A stretch of DNA of 64,000 bases from Clostridium sp. (lineage in GTDB: Bacteria > Bacillota > Clostridia > Clostridiales > Clostridiaceae): positions 1 to 64,000 of the forward strand of contig JARIDB010000180.1 of assembly GCA_029257045.1 (NCBI GenBank), in the 5' to 3' direction. A program made the position numbers and the translations under genes. The notes below the pieces were generated by a model. It had not been told where the DNA came from and did no database searches. It saw only the letters and a list, made by a program, of their open reading frames with translations. Position 1 is the stretch's first letter. Every line of letters begins with the position of its first letter. Of the stretch, positions 29,115-37,995 are shown piece after piece.

Positions 29115-30149
29115 ATGTGGTTTTGGAATCATAGGAGCGATTTAGGAATAGATTTAGGAACAGCATCTGTTTTAGTGTATGCTAAAGGGAAAGGTATAAT
29201 ATTACAAGAACCTTCAGTTGTTGCAATTAACAAGAATAATAATAAGGTACTTGCTGTAGGGGAAGAAGCTAGAAGAATGATAGGTAGAACCCCAGGAAAC
29301 ATAGTAGCAGTTAGACCTTTAAGAGATGGTGTTATATCAGATTATGATATAACAGAAAAGATGTTAAAGGAATTCATAAAGAAAGCCTATGGTAGTAGTA
29401 AAATTACATCACCTAGAGTGATGGTTTGTGTTCCTTCACAAGCAACAGAAGTTGAAAAAAGAGCTGTTATAGATGCAGCTAGAAATTCTGGAGCAAAAAA
29501 GGTTCATTTAATAGACGAACCATTAGCAGCAGCTATAGGTGCTGGATTAGATATAACAAAACCGAGTGGATCCATGGTAGTTGATATTGGTGGTGGGACA
29601 ACAGATATAGCAGTAATTTCTCTTGGAGGAATAGTTGTAAGATCATCAATAAAAGTAGCAGGAGATACATTTGACGATGCTATAATCAAATATGTAAGAA
29701 ATAAATATAAGATAATGATTGGTGAAAAGACAGCTGAATCTATTAAAGTAAGTATAGGATCAGCATTTAATGGATCTAAAGATGAAAAGGCATCTATGAA
29801 AGGAAGAAATCTTATAACTGGATTACCAGACGAAATATCTATTTCTTCCGAAGAAATAAATGAAGCCTTAAGAGAATCTGTTAACTTAATAGTTGATAAT
29901 GTAAAGTTAGTTTTAGAGAAGACCCCGCCAGAGCTTGCATCAGACATAATTGAAAGAGGAATATTAATGACAGGTGGGGGCGCTTTATTAAATGGCCTTG
30001 CTAAGTTAATAGAACATGAAACTGGTGTTAATGTTGAAGTTGCTGAAAATGCAATAGAAGCAGTAGCAATTGGAACAGGAAAGGTTTTATCTTATCTAGA
30101 TAAAATTGATACAAATTCAACAGAGAGAGATATAAGTTTAATAGAATAA
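29115..30149 (+). CDS. mbl: MreB/Mbl rod-shape actin homologue
   Basis: A 344-residue actin-fold ATPase that guides lateral wall synthesis. Phosphate 1 loop DLGIDLGTASV, connecting region ending DEPLAAAIGAGLD, phosphate 2 motif VVDIGGGTTDIAVISLGG, and adenosine motif LMTGGGALLNGL are all intact. The N terminus MWFWNH could serve as an amphipathic membrane anchor. Adjacent to spoIIID, as mbl is in B. subtilis, so I call it Mbl rather than MreB; no mreCD genes follow. Confidence 0.92.
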   Translation: MWFWNHRSDLGIDLGTASVLVYAKGKGIILQEPSVVAINKNNNKVLAVGEEARRMIGRTPGNIVAVRPLRDGVISDYDITEKMLKEFIKKAYGSSKITSPRVMVCVPSQATEVEKRAVIDAARNSGAKKVHLIDEPLAAAIGAGLDITKPSGSMVVDIGGGTTDIAVISLGGIVVRSSIKVAGDTFDDAIIKYVRNKYKIMIGEKTAESIKVSIGSAFNGSKDEKASMKGRNLITGLPDEISISSEEINEALRESVNLIVDNVKLVLEKTPPELASDIIERGILMTGGGALLNGLAKLIEHETGVNVEVAENAIEAVAIGTGKVLSYLDKIDTNSTERDISLIE

Positions 30150-30160
30150 ATTCAACTTTA

Positions 30161-30189
30161 AAATGGGAGTATTTAATTACTCCCATTTT
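30161..30189. terminator. Bidirectional terminator between mbl and yyaC
   Basis: AAATGGGAGTA (30161-30171) and TACTCCCATTT (30178-30188) around TTTAAT, with T on the plus-strand side and A-rich sequence on the other. Confidence 0.85.
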
Positions 30190-30709
30190 CTATTTGAATA
30201 ATATTAAAGGTTTCAATTAAGGATTTGGATATAACTTGAGCCATTTCAAAAATAAAGTTTAGCCTAATATTAGAATTTGTAAAAATATCAGAATTTTTAC
30301 TGGAATCTACAATACCTACAATGGATAAGTCACCAACACTAGGTAGCATTTTTCCAACACCTTTTCCGGGTCTTATCGGATAATCTCTAATATGAATTTC
30401 TCCGATGGACTCTAAATCTCCAAGACAAGCGTCTATACCTATAACATAAGATCGTGGATGAGTTATCTGTATTTCTTCTAATTTGTCTTTCAAGTTTAAT
30501 GCATGAATTGGGTGTTTAATAGTTCCATATACGGGAAGGTTAAAGTTTTTTTCTTTTAAAAATGTTCCTACTAAGGGACCTAAACAATCTCCAATGCACT
30601 TATCAGTGCCTATACAAACTATTATTGGATTTTTATTTAAGTGTTCCTTTAAATATTTTGAAAGTCTAATAGGGGCGTTTAAAGAGTTATAATATATTAT
30701 AGATTTCAC
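30173..30709 (-). CDS. yyaC: Spore protease YyaC (DUF1256)
   Basis: A 178-residue protein of the YyaC family, which is distantly related to the germination protease GPR and restricted to spore formers. Recognisable stretches are VCIGTDKCIGDCLGPLVG near residue 30, GTIKHPIHALNL, YVIGIDACLGD and IRPGKGVGKMLPSVGDLSI. The exact substrate is unknown to me. It is convergent with mbl and its stop codon region lies in the shared terminator. The ribosome site on the minus strand is AGGAGGTG. Confidence 0.88.
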   Translation of the reverse strand: MKSIIYYNSLNAPIRLSKYLKEHLNKNPIIVCIGTDKCIGDCLGPLVGTFLKEKNFNLPVYGTIKHPIHALNLKDKLEEIQITHPRSYVIGIDACLGDLESIGEIHIRDYPIRPGKGVGKMLPSVGDLSIVGIVDSSKNSDIFTNSNIRLNFIFEMAQVISKSLIETFNIIQIENGSN

Positions 30710-30817
30710 TAAGTTTCACCTCCTGACCTTAAAATATATGTAATAGAAGGCTTATTTATAATTAAATGTATAAATATTTATAAAGTGGAAAAAATTTAAA
30801 TAAGAAGAGGTGAAAAA

Positions 30818-31246
30818 ATGAAGAAAATTATAATATATGGTATTACAATATTAATAAGTGCTAGTATTCCTATATATTTTTTATTAATATGGGAACCTTT
30901 AAGTGCTAAGGATGTAATTGGAAGTGACATTAGTTTAAATAAGGAAAGTATAAAAGAATTAGATATAGGTGAGAATTTAAATATAAATAATATAGAAATA
31001 TATAATGAAAATGTATTTAGTAATTTTGATAATATAACCTTAGAGAAAAGAGAAAGGTTAAATAGATTAATTAAAAGTTTAGCTATTGAAGATATGATAA
31101 AAATAAATAATTATTTTAAAGATTTAAAAAATAATGAAAATATAATAAAGGGAATAAAATTAATTGAAAAAAGAATGACTCAAGGTAACTATCAAGAATT
31201 TAGAGAGATAATAAAAGATTATATTACTTTAGAAGAAGAAATTTAA
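30818..31246 (+). CDS. Membrane-anchored hypothetical protein
   Basis: I do not recognise this 142-residue protein. One N-terminal hydrophobic segment (about residues 4-26) is followed by an Asn/Lys/Glu-rich extracytoplasmic part, ending in a helical region (RLNRLIKSLAIEDMIKINNYF, then GNYQEFREIIKDYI). There is no lipobox cysteine. AGAGGTG precedes the ATG. It sits alone between yyaC (divergent) and the tRNA cluster. Its location among sporulation genes suggests, but does not show, a sporulation role. Confidence 0.65.
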   Translation: MKKIIIYGITILISASIPIYFLLIWEPLSAKDVIGSDISLNKESIKELDIGENLNINNIEIYNENVFSNFDNITLEKRERLNRLIKSLAIEDMIKINNYFKDLKNNENIIKGIKLIEKRMTQGNYQEFREIIKDYITLEEEI

Positions 31247-31334
31247 AAAAATAAGTTTATATAGTAAATAGAAGATACGTAAAGGAAATGAGAATAAATA
31301 AAGAATAATATTGTAAAACAGATAAAAAGTCGAC

Positions 31335-31363
31335 TTGAAATTAGTAAACAATAAAGATATACT
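31335..31363 (+). promoter_or_regulatory. SigA-type promoter of the tRNA cluster
   Basis: -35 TTGAAA (31335-31340), 17-base spacer, -10 TATACT (31358-31363), 58 bases before the first tRNA. Confidence 0.7.
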
Positions 31364-31421
31364 AACTATTGTCAGTTGGGCACCTTTATGGTTACCTAAC
31401 TGTAAAAATTGAATTTAATAT

Positions 31422-31506
31422 GGGGGAGTTCCCGAGTGGTCAAAGGGGGCAGACTGTAAATCTGTTACGTAATGTTTCGATGGTTCGAATCCGTCTTCCC
31501 CCACCA
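31422..31506 (+). tRNA. tRNA-Tyr (GTA)
   Basis: 85 nt with encoded CCA. Acceptor GGGGGAG pairs with TTCCCCC, anticodon loop CTGTAAA gives GTA. The long class II variable arm and the T-loop TTCGAAT are present. Confidence 0.95.
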
Positions 31507-31523
31507 TGTAAATTCAATAATAT

Positions 31524-31598
31524 GCTGGCATGGCTCAACGGTAGAGCAGCTGACTTGTAATCAGCAGGTTGTAGGTTCGATTCCTATTGCCAGCTCCA
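31524..31598 (+). tRNA. tRNA-Thr (TGT)
   Basis: 75 nt with encoded CCA. Acceptor GCTGGCA/TGCCAGC; anticodon stem GCTGA/TCAGC enclosing CTTGTAA, anticodon TGT. Confidence 0.95.
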
Positions 31599-31605
31599 AT
31601 AAAAT

Positions 31606-31690
31606 GGGGGAGTTCCCGAGTGGCTAAAGGGGGCAGACTGTAAATCTGTTACGTAATGTTTCGATGGTTCGAATCCGTCCTCCCCCACCA
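31606..31690 (+). tRNA. tRNA-Tyr (GTA), second copy
   Basis: 85 nt, nearly identical to the first tRNA-Tyr; the acceptor 3' strand is CTCCCCC, restoring a Watson-Crick pair that is G-T in the first copy. CCA encoded. Confidence 0.95.
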
Positions 31691-31748
31691 TTTTATTTAA
31701 GAACTCACGATTAGTAGTAAAGAAGTAGAAATTTAATTTATTAAATAT

Positions 31749-31823
31749 GCTGGCATGGCTCAACGGTAGAGCAGCTGATTTGTAATCAGCAGGTTGTAGG
31801 TTCGATTCCTATTGCCAGCTCCA
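31749..31823 (+). tRNA. tRNA-Thr (TGT), second copy
   Basis: 75 nt, one base different from the first tRNA-Thr in the anticodon loop (TTTGTAA instead of CTTGTAA). CCA encoded. Confidence 0.95.
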
Positions 31824-31830
31824 GCGACAT

Positions 31831-31915
31831 GGGGGAGTTCCCGAGTGGCCAAAGGGGGCAGACTGTAAATCTGTTACGTAATGTTTCGATGGTTCGAATC
31901 CGTCCTCCCCCACCA
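31831..31915 (+). tRNA. tRNA-Tyr (GTA), third copy
   Basis: 85 nt with the same CTCCCCC acceptor strand as the second copy. CCA encoded; last tRNA before the terminator. Confidence 0.95.
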
Positions 31916-31916
31916 C

Positions 31917-31943
31917 AAAAGACAAGAATTCTTGTCTTTTTTT
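31917..31943 (+). terminator. Terminator of the tRNA cluster
   Basis: AAAAGACAAGAA (31917-31928) directly followed by TTCTTGTCTTTT (31929-31940), then TTT. Confidence 0.85.
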
Positions 31944-31988
31944 GCTATCCTAATTTTAAAATATAAAAGTAAATGGTTATTTAAGTAT

Positions 31989-32017
31989 TTGACTACTTGA
32001 AATATAAATGTTATAAT
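31989..32017 (+). promoter_or_regulatory. SigA-type promoter of metK
   Basis: -35 TTGACT (31989-31994), 17-base spacer, -10 TATAAT (32012-32017). It places transcription start about 20 bases before the SAM aptamer. Confidence 0.8.
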
Positions 32018-32041
32018 CTGAAAAGTAAAATTTGATATTAG

Positions 32042-32186
32042 TTCTTATCCAGAGAGGTGGAGGGAGAGGGCCCTGAGAAACCCGGCAACCTGCTTTTATA
32101 AGTGTGGTGCCAATTCCAGCAATTAATTTTGCAAGATAAGAAAGACTATGATTTTTAGGATCTCTTCTTATCGAAGAGATTTTTTT
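32042..32186 (+). promoter_or_regulatory. SAM-I riboswitch (S-box) with terminator, controlling metK
   Basis: The aptamer has the S-box core (CCAGAGAGGTGGAGGGA, then CCCGGCAACC) and is closed by P1: TTCTTATC at 32042-32049 with GATAAGAA at 32135-32142. The terminator stem ATCTCTTC/GAAGAGAT (32160-32167 with 32173-32180) is followed by TTTTTT. The octamer TTCTTATC recurs at 32165-32172 inside the terminator. Without SAM, the P1 3' strand can therefore pair there and prevent termination. SAM binding would switch metK off. Confidence 0.95.
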
Positions 32187-32256
32187 ATTTATAAATAAAA
32201 AATTAAGAAAATAAACATAGAATTAATATCAAATATAAGCGAAAGGAGAATCAATT

Positions 32257-33432
32257 ATGAAAAGATTATTTACCTCAGAATCAGTTACAGAAGGGCATCC
32301 AGATAAAATGTGTGACCAAATTTCAGATGCAGTATTAGATAGTATTTTATCGGAGGATCCTATGGCTAGAGTTGCTTGTGAAACAGCTGTTACAACAGGA
32401 ATGGTATTAGTAATGGGCGAAATATCAACTAACTGTTATGTTGACATTCCTAGAATAGTTAGGGAAACAATTAGAGAAATAGGCTATAATAGGGCGAAAT
32501 TTGGCTTTGACTGTGATACTTGTTCAGTATTAACTTCAATAGATGAACAATCAAGAGATATTGCAATGGGAGTTGATGAAGCTTTAGAATCTAAATCTGG
32601 AGAAAAAGATAATGTTGAAGCTGTAGGTGCAGGAGACCAAGGAATGATGTTTGGTTTTGCAACTAATGAAACAGAAGAATTAATGCCAATGCCAATAGCA
32701 TTAGCTCACAAATTATCAAGAAGGCTTTCAGAAGTAAGAAAGAATGGACAGTTATCCTATTTAAGACCAGATGGAAAAACACAAGTTACAGTAGAATATG
32801 ATGATAATAAGGTTGTTAGAGTAGATGCTATAGTAATATCAACTCAACATAGTGAAGATGTAACACAAGAACAAATTAAAAGGGATTTAATGGAGTATGT
32901 TATTAAAGCAGTAGTTCCTGAAGAATTATTAGATGAAAATACTAAATATTACATAAATCCAACAGGAAGGTTTGTTGTTGGGGGACCACAAGGAGATAGT
33001 GGACTTACAGGAAGAAAGATAATCGTTGATACTTATGGTGGATATGGAAGACACGGTGGTGGTGCTTTCTCAGGAAAAGATCCAACTAAAGTTGATAGAT
33101 CAGCAGCTTATGCAGCTAGGTGGGTTGCTAAAAACTTAGTAGCATCAGGAGTAGCAGATAAATTAGAAATACAATTAGCTTATGCTATAGGTGTTGCTAA
33201 GCCGGTTTCAATAGAAGTAGAGACTTTTGGGACAGGAAAGAAAACAGAAGAAGAAATTATTAGAATAGTTGAAAAAGTGTTTGATTTAAGACCTGGTGCA
33301 ATAATAAATGATTTAAATTTAAGAAGAGGAATCTATAAACAAACAGCAGCTTATGGACACTTTGGAAGAAATGATTTTAATCTACCTTGGGAAGAATTAA
33401 ATAAAGTAGAAGAAATAAAGAAATATCTTTAA
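32257..33432 (+). CDS. metK: S-adenosylmethionine synthase
   Basis: A 391-residue enzyme making SAM from methionine and ATP. The N terminus [25 protein letters not shown] carries the ATP/methionine site. The [10 protein letters not shown] hexapeptide region is near residue 125, and [25 protein letters not shown] is the P-loop-like and K+ site. Ribosome site AAAGGAG precedes ATG 32257. Expression is controlled by the SAM riboswitch upstream, giving product feedback. It is a single-gene transcript ending in a shared hairpin before nagA. Confidence 0.98.
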   Translation: MKRLFTSESVTEGHPDKMCDQISDAVLDSILSEDPMARVACETAVTTGMVLVMGEISTNCYVDIPRIVRETIREIGYNRAKFGFDCDTCSVLTSIDEQSRDIAMGVDEALESKSGEKDNVEAVGAGDQGMMFGFATNETEELMPMPIALAHKLSRRLSEVRKNGQLSYLRPDGKTQVTVEYDDNKVVRVDAIVISTQHSEDVTQEQIKRDLMEYVIKAVVPEELLDENTKYYINPTGRFVVGGPQGDSGLTGRKIIVDTYGGYGRHGGGAFSGKDPTKVDRSAAYAARWVAKNLVASGVADKLEIQLAYAIGVAKPVSIEVETFGTGKKTEEEIIRIVEKVFDLRPGAIINDLNLRRGIYKQTAAYGHFGRNDFNLPWEELNKVEEIKKYL

Positions 33433-33436
33433 TAAA

Positions 33437-33465
33437 AATAACTCCAATGAAAATTGGAGTTATTT
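33437..33465. terminator. Bidirectional terminator between metK and nagA
   Basis: AAATAACTCCAAT (33437-33449) and ATTGGAGTTATTT (33453-33465), a 13-bp perfect stem between convergent genes. T-tracts are short on both sides. Confidence 0.7.
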
Positions 33466-33470
33466 CTAAT

Positions 33471-34601
33471 TTAAAGTACTACTTTTCCTGAAACTATAAC
33501 TTTTTTAATATTTATATTATCATCAAATAAAACTAAGTCAGCATCATAACCTTCTTTTATAAGACCTTTTCTATTTTCAACTTTGCAGTGTCTTGCTGGG
33601 TTAAAGGTAGCCATTTTAACAGCTTCATATAATGGATATCCTACATTATGATACACATTATTAATTGCTCTATCTAAAGTTAAGATAGATCCAGCTAAAG
33701 AACCACTTAAAAGCCTTGCAGCTCCTTCTTTAACAGTAACTTTTTGACCGCCTAAAGCATACATACCATCAGGCATACCACAAGCCATCATTGCATCTGT
33801 TACAAGTAACATCTTATCTGGAGTCTTTTGCTTATAAGCAATTCTCAATGCAGGATAAGTTATGTGTATTCCATCAGTAATTGTTTCTGTTGTTATTTCA
33901 CTATCAAAGACAGCTCCAACAACACCAGGCTGTCTATGTGCGAAAGGTGTCATAGCATTGAAAAGATGAGTTGCATGACCACAACCACAAGCTATTCCTT
34001 CCATAGCTTCCTCATAGCTTGCTTTAGTATGACCTATAGAACACATGATTCCTTGTTTTGACAAGTATTCTATTAGTTCCTTAGCACCTGGAATTTCTGG
34101 TGCAATTGTTATTGAAACAACAGCATCTTCAGCACCTTTTACTAGAGTATTATAATTTTCTATAGTAGGTGGGATTAAGAAGTTAGGGTTTTGTGCTCCT
34201 ATAGCTTTGGGGCTAATAAAAGGACCTTCTAAATGTGCACCTAAAACTATAGCACCGTCAGTACCATTGTTCTTAGCTTCCTTAATTACATGCATAGATC
34301 TATTAATATCTTCAATAGCAACTGTCATTGTAGTTGGAGTGAAGGAAGTTGTACCATGCTTTACTATTGTTTTAGAAATTTCATTAATAGCTTCAAAAGT
34401 ACCATCCATAGTATCGTGGCCACCAGCACCATGTATATGAACATCTATAAAACCTGGTGATAGATATAGACCTTTAGCATCAATTATTTCTTCATTTCCA
34501 AAAGAAGTTGGGTTTATTTCTTTTATTTTCCCATCAGTTATTAATATGGAACCTTTTTCTATTCTATCTAAATAGATAATATTGCAATTATTAATAATCA
34601 C
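33471..34601 (-). CDS. nagA: N-acetylglucosamine-6-phosphate deacetylase
   Basis: A 376-residue amidohydrolase that removes acetate from GlcNAc-6-P, feeding amino-sugar catabolism and wall recycling. Metal-site motifs: PGFIDVHIHGAGGHDTMDG near residue 53, HLEGPFISPKAIGAQNP, IGHTKASYEEA, HLFNAMTPFAHRQPG, and the catalytic aspartate in LVTDAMMACG. It begins with GTG after AAGGAGG on the minus strand. No nagB is adjacent. It is divergent from recD2, about 100 bases away. Confidence 0.95.
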   Translation of the reverse strand: MIINNCNIIYLDRIEKGSILITDGKIKEINPTSFGNEEIIDAKGLYLSPGFIDVHIHGAGGHDTMDGTFEAINEISKTIVKHGTTSFTPTTMTVAIEDINRSMHVIKEAKNNGTDGAIVLGAHLEGPFISPKAIGAQNPNFLIPPTIENYNTLVKGAEDAVVSITIAPEIPGAKELIEYLSKQGIMCSIGHTKASYEEAMEGIACGCGHATHLFNAMTPFAHRQPGVVGAVFDSEITTETITDGIHITYPALRIAYKQKTPDKMLLVTDAMMACGMPDGMYALGGQKVTVKEGAARLLSGSLAGSILTLDRAINNVYHNVGYPLYEAVKMATFNPARHCKVENRKGLIKEGYDADLVLFDDNINIKKVIVSGKVVL

Positions 34602-34700
34602 AAAATCGCCTCCTTAAAATTTAATATAAATTTATATTATGCTATAATTATATAATAAACAATGTAATATTAAAATATTAAAAAGATTTGGAGCGTTATT

Positions 34701-36944
34701 ATGGATGTTTTAGAAGGAATAGTAGAAACAATTGTGTTTAAAAGTGAAGATACAGGTTATGTAGTATCTAAAATACGATCAGGAAAGGATTGTATAAATG
34801 CAGTTGGGGTAGCTCCATTTTTAAAAGAAGGACAAAATTTAAGACTTAAAGGTAATTGGGTTATTCATAAACAATTTGGGCGTCAATTTAATATAGAAGA
34901 ATATCAAGAGATATTGCCAACATCTGTTTTAGGAATTGAAAAGTATCTAAGTTCTGGAATAATAAGGGGTATAGGTCCTATTACAGCAAAGAGGATAGTG
35001 AAGATATTTAAGGAAGAGACATTAAATATTTTAGATAATGACATTCAAAAGCTTAAAGATGTTGAAGGAATAGGAGAAAAGAAATTTAAAATAATTTATG
35101 AATCTTATACAGAACAAAAGGACTTAAAAGATATAATAATATATTTTCAAAACCATGGTATGAGTACTAATCAGTGTATTAAAATATATAAGAAGTTTGG
35201 ACCACAGGCAAAAGATGTAATATTAGAAAATCCTTATATTTTATCTGATGAAATAACTGGAATAGGATTTATAACAGCCGATAGAATAGCAAAGAGCATA
35301 GGAGTTGAATTAACCTCTGAATTTAGGATACAAAGTGGAATAAAATATGTTTTAAATCAATTTTGTTTAGCTGGAAACACTTTTATGCCTAAAGATAAAT
35401 TAATAAGTGAAACAGCAAAAATACTAATTATTGAAAAGGATAAAATAGAAGAAAATTTAATTAATATGGTTTTAGAAACAAAAATAAAAATAGAGAAGAT
35501 TAAGGAAATAGAAGCTGTATTTTCCCTTCCTTATTACTACTGCGAACTTGGGGTAACAAATAAAATAATAACTTTAAGTATAGAAAACTTTAGAACAATA
35601 AATACAGATATAGAGTTTGAAATAAAATCTTTTGAAACAGAGCATAAAATAAAGTTTGCGGATTCTCAAAGTGAGGCAATTTTAGGAGCTTTTGAAAATG
35701 GAATAGAAATAATTACAGGAGGACCGGGAACTGGTAAAACAACAATAATAAAAGCCATTATTGAAATATATGAAAATAATGGTATGAATGTTTTACTTGG
35801 GGCACCAACAGGAAGAGCAGCAAAAAGAATGAGTGAATCTACAGGAAGAGAAGCTAAAACTATTCATAGACTTCTAGAAATGGGAGTAAGCGATGATGAA
35901 GATGAAGAAAAGTCTTATTATATAAAGGGAGAGGCAGAACCATTAGAAGCTGATGTAATTATAATAGACGAAGCATCTATGATAGATATTATGTTAATGC
36001 ATAGCTTACTTAAAGCTATTAAACTTGGAACAAGACTTATAATAGTTGGAGATGTAGATCAATTACCATCTGTAGGAGCTGGAAATGTATTAAAGGATTT
36101 AATAGAAAGTAAATTTATAAAAGTAGTAAGACTTAGAGATATATTTAGACAAGGAAAAGAAAGCTTAATAGTAACTAATGCCCATAAAATAAACAATGGG
36201 GAAATGCCTTATTTAAATAGAAAAGATGGAGATTTTTTCTTTGAAAATAAATTAGAAACAGATGACATAATAAGAACTATTATAGATTTAATAAACAGAA
36301 GATTACCAAACTTCAATAAAGGATTAGATAAATATAAAGATATTCAAATACTAACACCAACAAGAAAAGGCGATTTAGGTGTTCAAAATTTAAATAATAG
36401 ATTACAAGAGATTTTAAATCCAAAAGATAAAAGTAAGATAGAAAAAGAAATCAAAGATGTTATTTTTAGAGAAGGCGATAAAATAATGCAAACTAAAAAC
36501 AACTATCAATTAAAATGGAGTAGAATCAATGGATATGGAGAAAGTGAAGGGGTTGGAGTCTTTAATGGGGACATGGGTTTTATCCAAAAAATAAATGAAG
36601 AAGATAAAACTTTAACTGTTATTTTTGATGATGAAAGAAAAGTAGTATATGACTTTATATATTTAGATGAATTAGAGCTTGCTTATGCAATTACAATTCA
36701 TAAAAGTCAAGGAAGTGAATTTAAAGTTATAATAACTCCAGCTTTTATGGGATCACCTTTACTTATGAATAAGAATTTGTTATATACAGCAATAACAAGG
36801 GCTAAGGAGTTAGTTGTTGTAGTAGGGATGCCAAAGGCTCTAAAATATATGGTTTCAAACACAAAAATAATGGAACGTTATTCATCTTTAAAAGATAGGA
36901 TAGTGGATATTACTGAAAAAGATATTTGGGTAGAGGAAAATTAG
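34701..36944 (+). CDS. recD2: RecD2-type DNA helicase (RecD/TraA family)
   Basis: A 747-residue 5'-3' SF1B helicase found in bacteria that use RecD without RecBC partners. The N-terminal OB-like and helix-hairpin-helix regions (GIIRGIGPITAKRIV, EGIGEKKFKIIYE) occupy about residues 1-200. The motor follows, with Walker A GGPGTGKTT (K346), IIDEASMID, VGDVDQLPSVGAGNVLKDL, and motif VI YTAITRAKELVVVVG near the C terminus. Role in DNA repair is inferred from the family. The next gene begins 22 bases downstream and may be co-transcribed. Confidence 0.93.
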   Translation: MDVLEGIVETIVFKSEDTGYVVSKIRSGKDCINAVGVAPFLKEGQNLRLKGNWVIHKQFGRQFNIEEYQEILPTSVLGIEKYLSSGIIRGIGPITAKRIVKIFKEETLNILDNDIQKLKDVEGIGEKKFKIIYESYTEQKDLKDIIIYFQNHGMSTNQCIKIYKKFGPQAKDVILENPYILSDEITGIGFITADRIAKSIGVELTSEFRIQSGIKYVLNQFCLAGNTFMPKDKLISETAKILIIEKDKIEENLINMVLETKIKIEKIKEIEAVFSLPYYYCELGVTNKIITLSIENFRTINTDIEFEIKSFETEHKIKFADSQSEAILGAFENGIEIITGGPGTGKTTIIKAIIEIYENNGMNVLLGAPTGRAAKRMSESTGREAKTIHRLLEMGVSDDEDEEKSYYIKGEAEPLEADVIIIDEASMIDIMLMHSLLKAIKLGTRLIIVGDVDQLPSVGAGNVLKDLIESKFIKVVRLRDIFRQGKESLIVTNAHKINNGEMPYLNRKDGDFFFENKLETDDIIRTIIDLINRRLPNFNKGLDKYKDIQILTPTRKGDLGVQNLNNRLQEILNPKDKSKIEKEIKDVIFREGDKIMQTKNNYQLKWSRINGYGESEGVGVFNGDMGFIQKINEEDKTLTVIFDDERKVVYDFIYLDELELAYAITIHKSQGSEFKVIITPAFMGSPLLMNKNLLYTAITRAKELVVVVGMPKALKYMVSNTKIMERYSSLKDRIVDITEKDIWVEEN

Positions 36945-36966
36945 AAAGTAATAAGGGGATTTTAAT

Positions 36967-37995
36967 GTGGATAAAGACTTAAAGGCTCTTGAAGAATTTA
37001 ATAATTACAAAAAGATAATAAATAAATGGTATAAGGGTAAGAGAAAGGTATTGAATATAAATACTAGTCCTTATAATGAATTAAATATTTTTATTGAACT
37101 AATAATAAATGTTATTAAAGAAAAGAAAAAGGTACTATATATTTCTCAGAATGAAGATATAAACAAAGATTTATTAAATAAAGTTAAAATTAATATAAAT
37201 CAAGATATTAAATACTCTTTTAATAAAGAAGATACAAAAAATAATATAACATTCTTTTCTTATAATAATGCATTAGATATAAAAGGATTTTATGACTTAT
37301 GCATAATAGATGATATTAGTAACTTTTCATTAGTTAGCCAAAATGTTTTAAGAGAATACATAGAGTATCTATATCTTTATTGCAAGAAAGTTATAATATA
37401 TTCAATAGAAAAAAATATTTCTGTTGGAGAAGTTTTGAAGGTTTCAAATTTAAATAGAAATAAACCTTTTGTAGAGCCTAGGATTTTAAATACAAGAGTT
37501 AATCTAGAGGAAGATATCCCATATAACTTATATGACTATTTAACTTGGTTTAAAGAAAATAAAAGGAAAGTTGTAATAATAGTTCCAAGGGATAAATCAT
37601 TAGATTTGATTTATAATTATTATGAAAATATATTAGGTATAAAAGATGTGAAAATTATAAAGTTTCTAAAAGAAGATAAAAATAAAGATTTAGAAAAGTT
37701 ATATAAAGAAAAGAATAAAAGTATATTTTTAATAACAAATGAAATAAGAAGCTTTTCAAAAACAAAAGGTTATAAAGGAGAATTAGATATAATTCTTTTA
37801 TTTGCAGAAAATATCTATTACAACTATAAAAAGATGGTGTATTTATCATCAGAAGTAGGCAAGAATATAGATAGAAATAAAAGAGGAGAGCTGATTCTAG
37901 TTTCTAAATACTTATCAGAAGATATGGATAAAGCAAAAGAAATAACTAGAAATTACAATAAAGAATTATGGGAAATTGGTTTATTAAAAAAATAA
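36967..37995 (+). CDS. ComFA-like protein with degenerated helicase motifs
   Basis: A 342-residue protein directly upstream of, and overlapping, comFC, the position of the ComFA DNA-uptake ATPase. Layout follows a two-lobe helicase: VLYISQN at the end of the first motif block, YDLCIIDDIS where ComFA has its DEAD-like box, then KRKVVIIVPRDKSLDLI and SIFLITNEI in lobe 2. The C-terminal RGELILVS-like end follows. The expected Walker A is replaced by INTSPYNELN without GKT, and the arginine-rich motif VI reads YLSSEVGKN. I infer a non-catalytic relic or repurposed ComFA; homology rests on my reading of motif order and synteny. GTG start 36967. Confidence 0.65.
   Translation: MDKDLKALEEFNNYKKIINKWYKGKRKVLNINTSPYNELNIFIELIINVIKEKKKVLYISQNEDINKDLLNKVKININQDIKYSFNKEDTKNNITFFSYNNALDIKGFYDLCIIDDISNFSLVSQNVLREYIEYLYLYCKKVIIYSIEKNISVGEVLKVSNLNRNKPFVEPRILNTRVNLEEDIPYNLYDYLTWFKENKRKVVIIVPRDKSLDLIYNYYENILGIKDVKIIKFLKEDKNKDLEKLYKEKNKSIFLITNEIRSFSKTKGYKGELDIILLFAENIYYNYKKMVYLSSEVGKNIDRNKRGELILVSKYLSEDMDKAKEITRNYNKELWEIGLLKK

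Noticed and set aside
29504..29947. 147-codon minus-strand frame inside mbl
   Set aside because: Antisense shadow of a strongly conserved actin-like gene; composition follows the mbl codons.
31369..31560. 63-codon open frame on the plus strand
   Set aside because: It runs through tRNA-Tyr and tRNA-Thr genes; the RNA genes explain the sequence.
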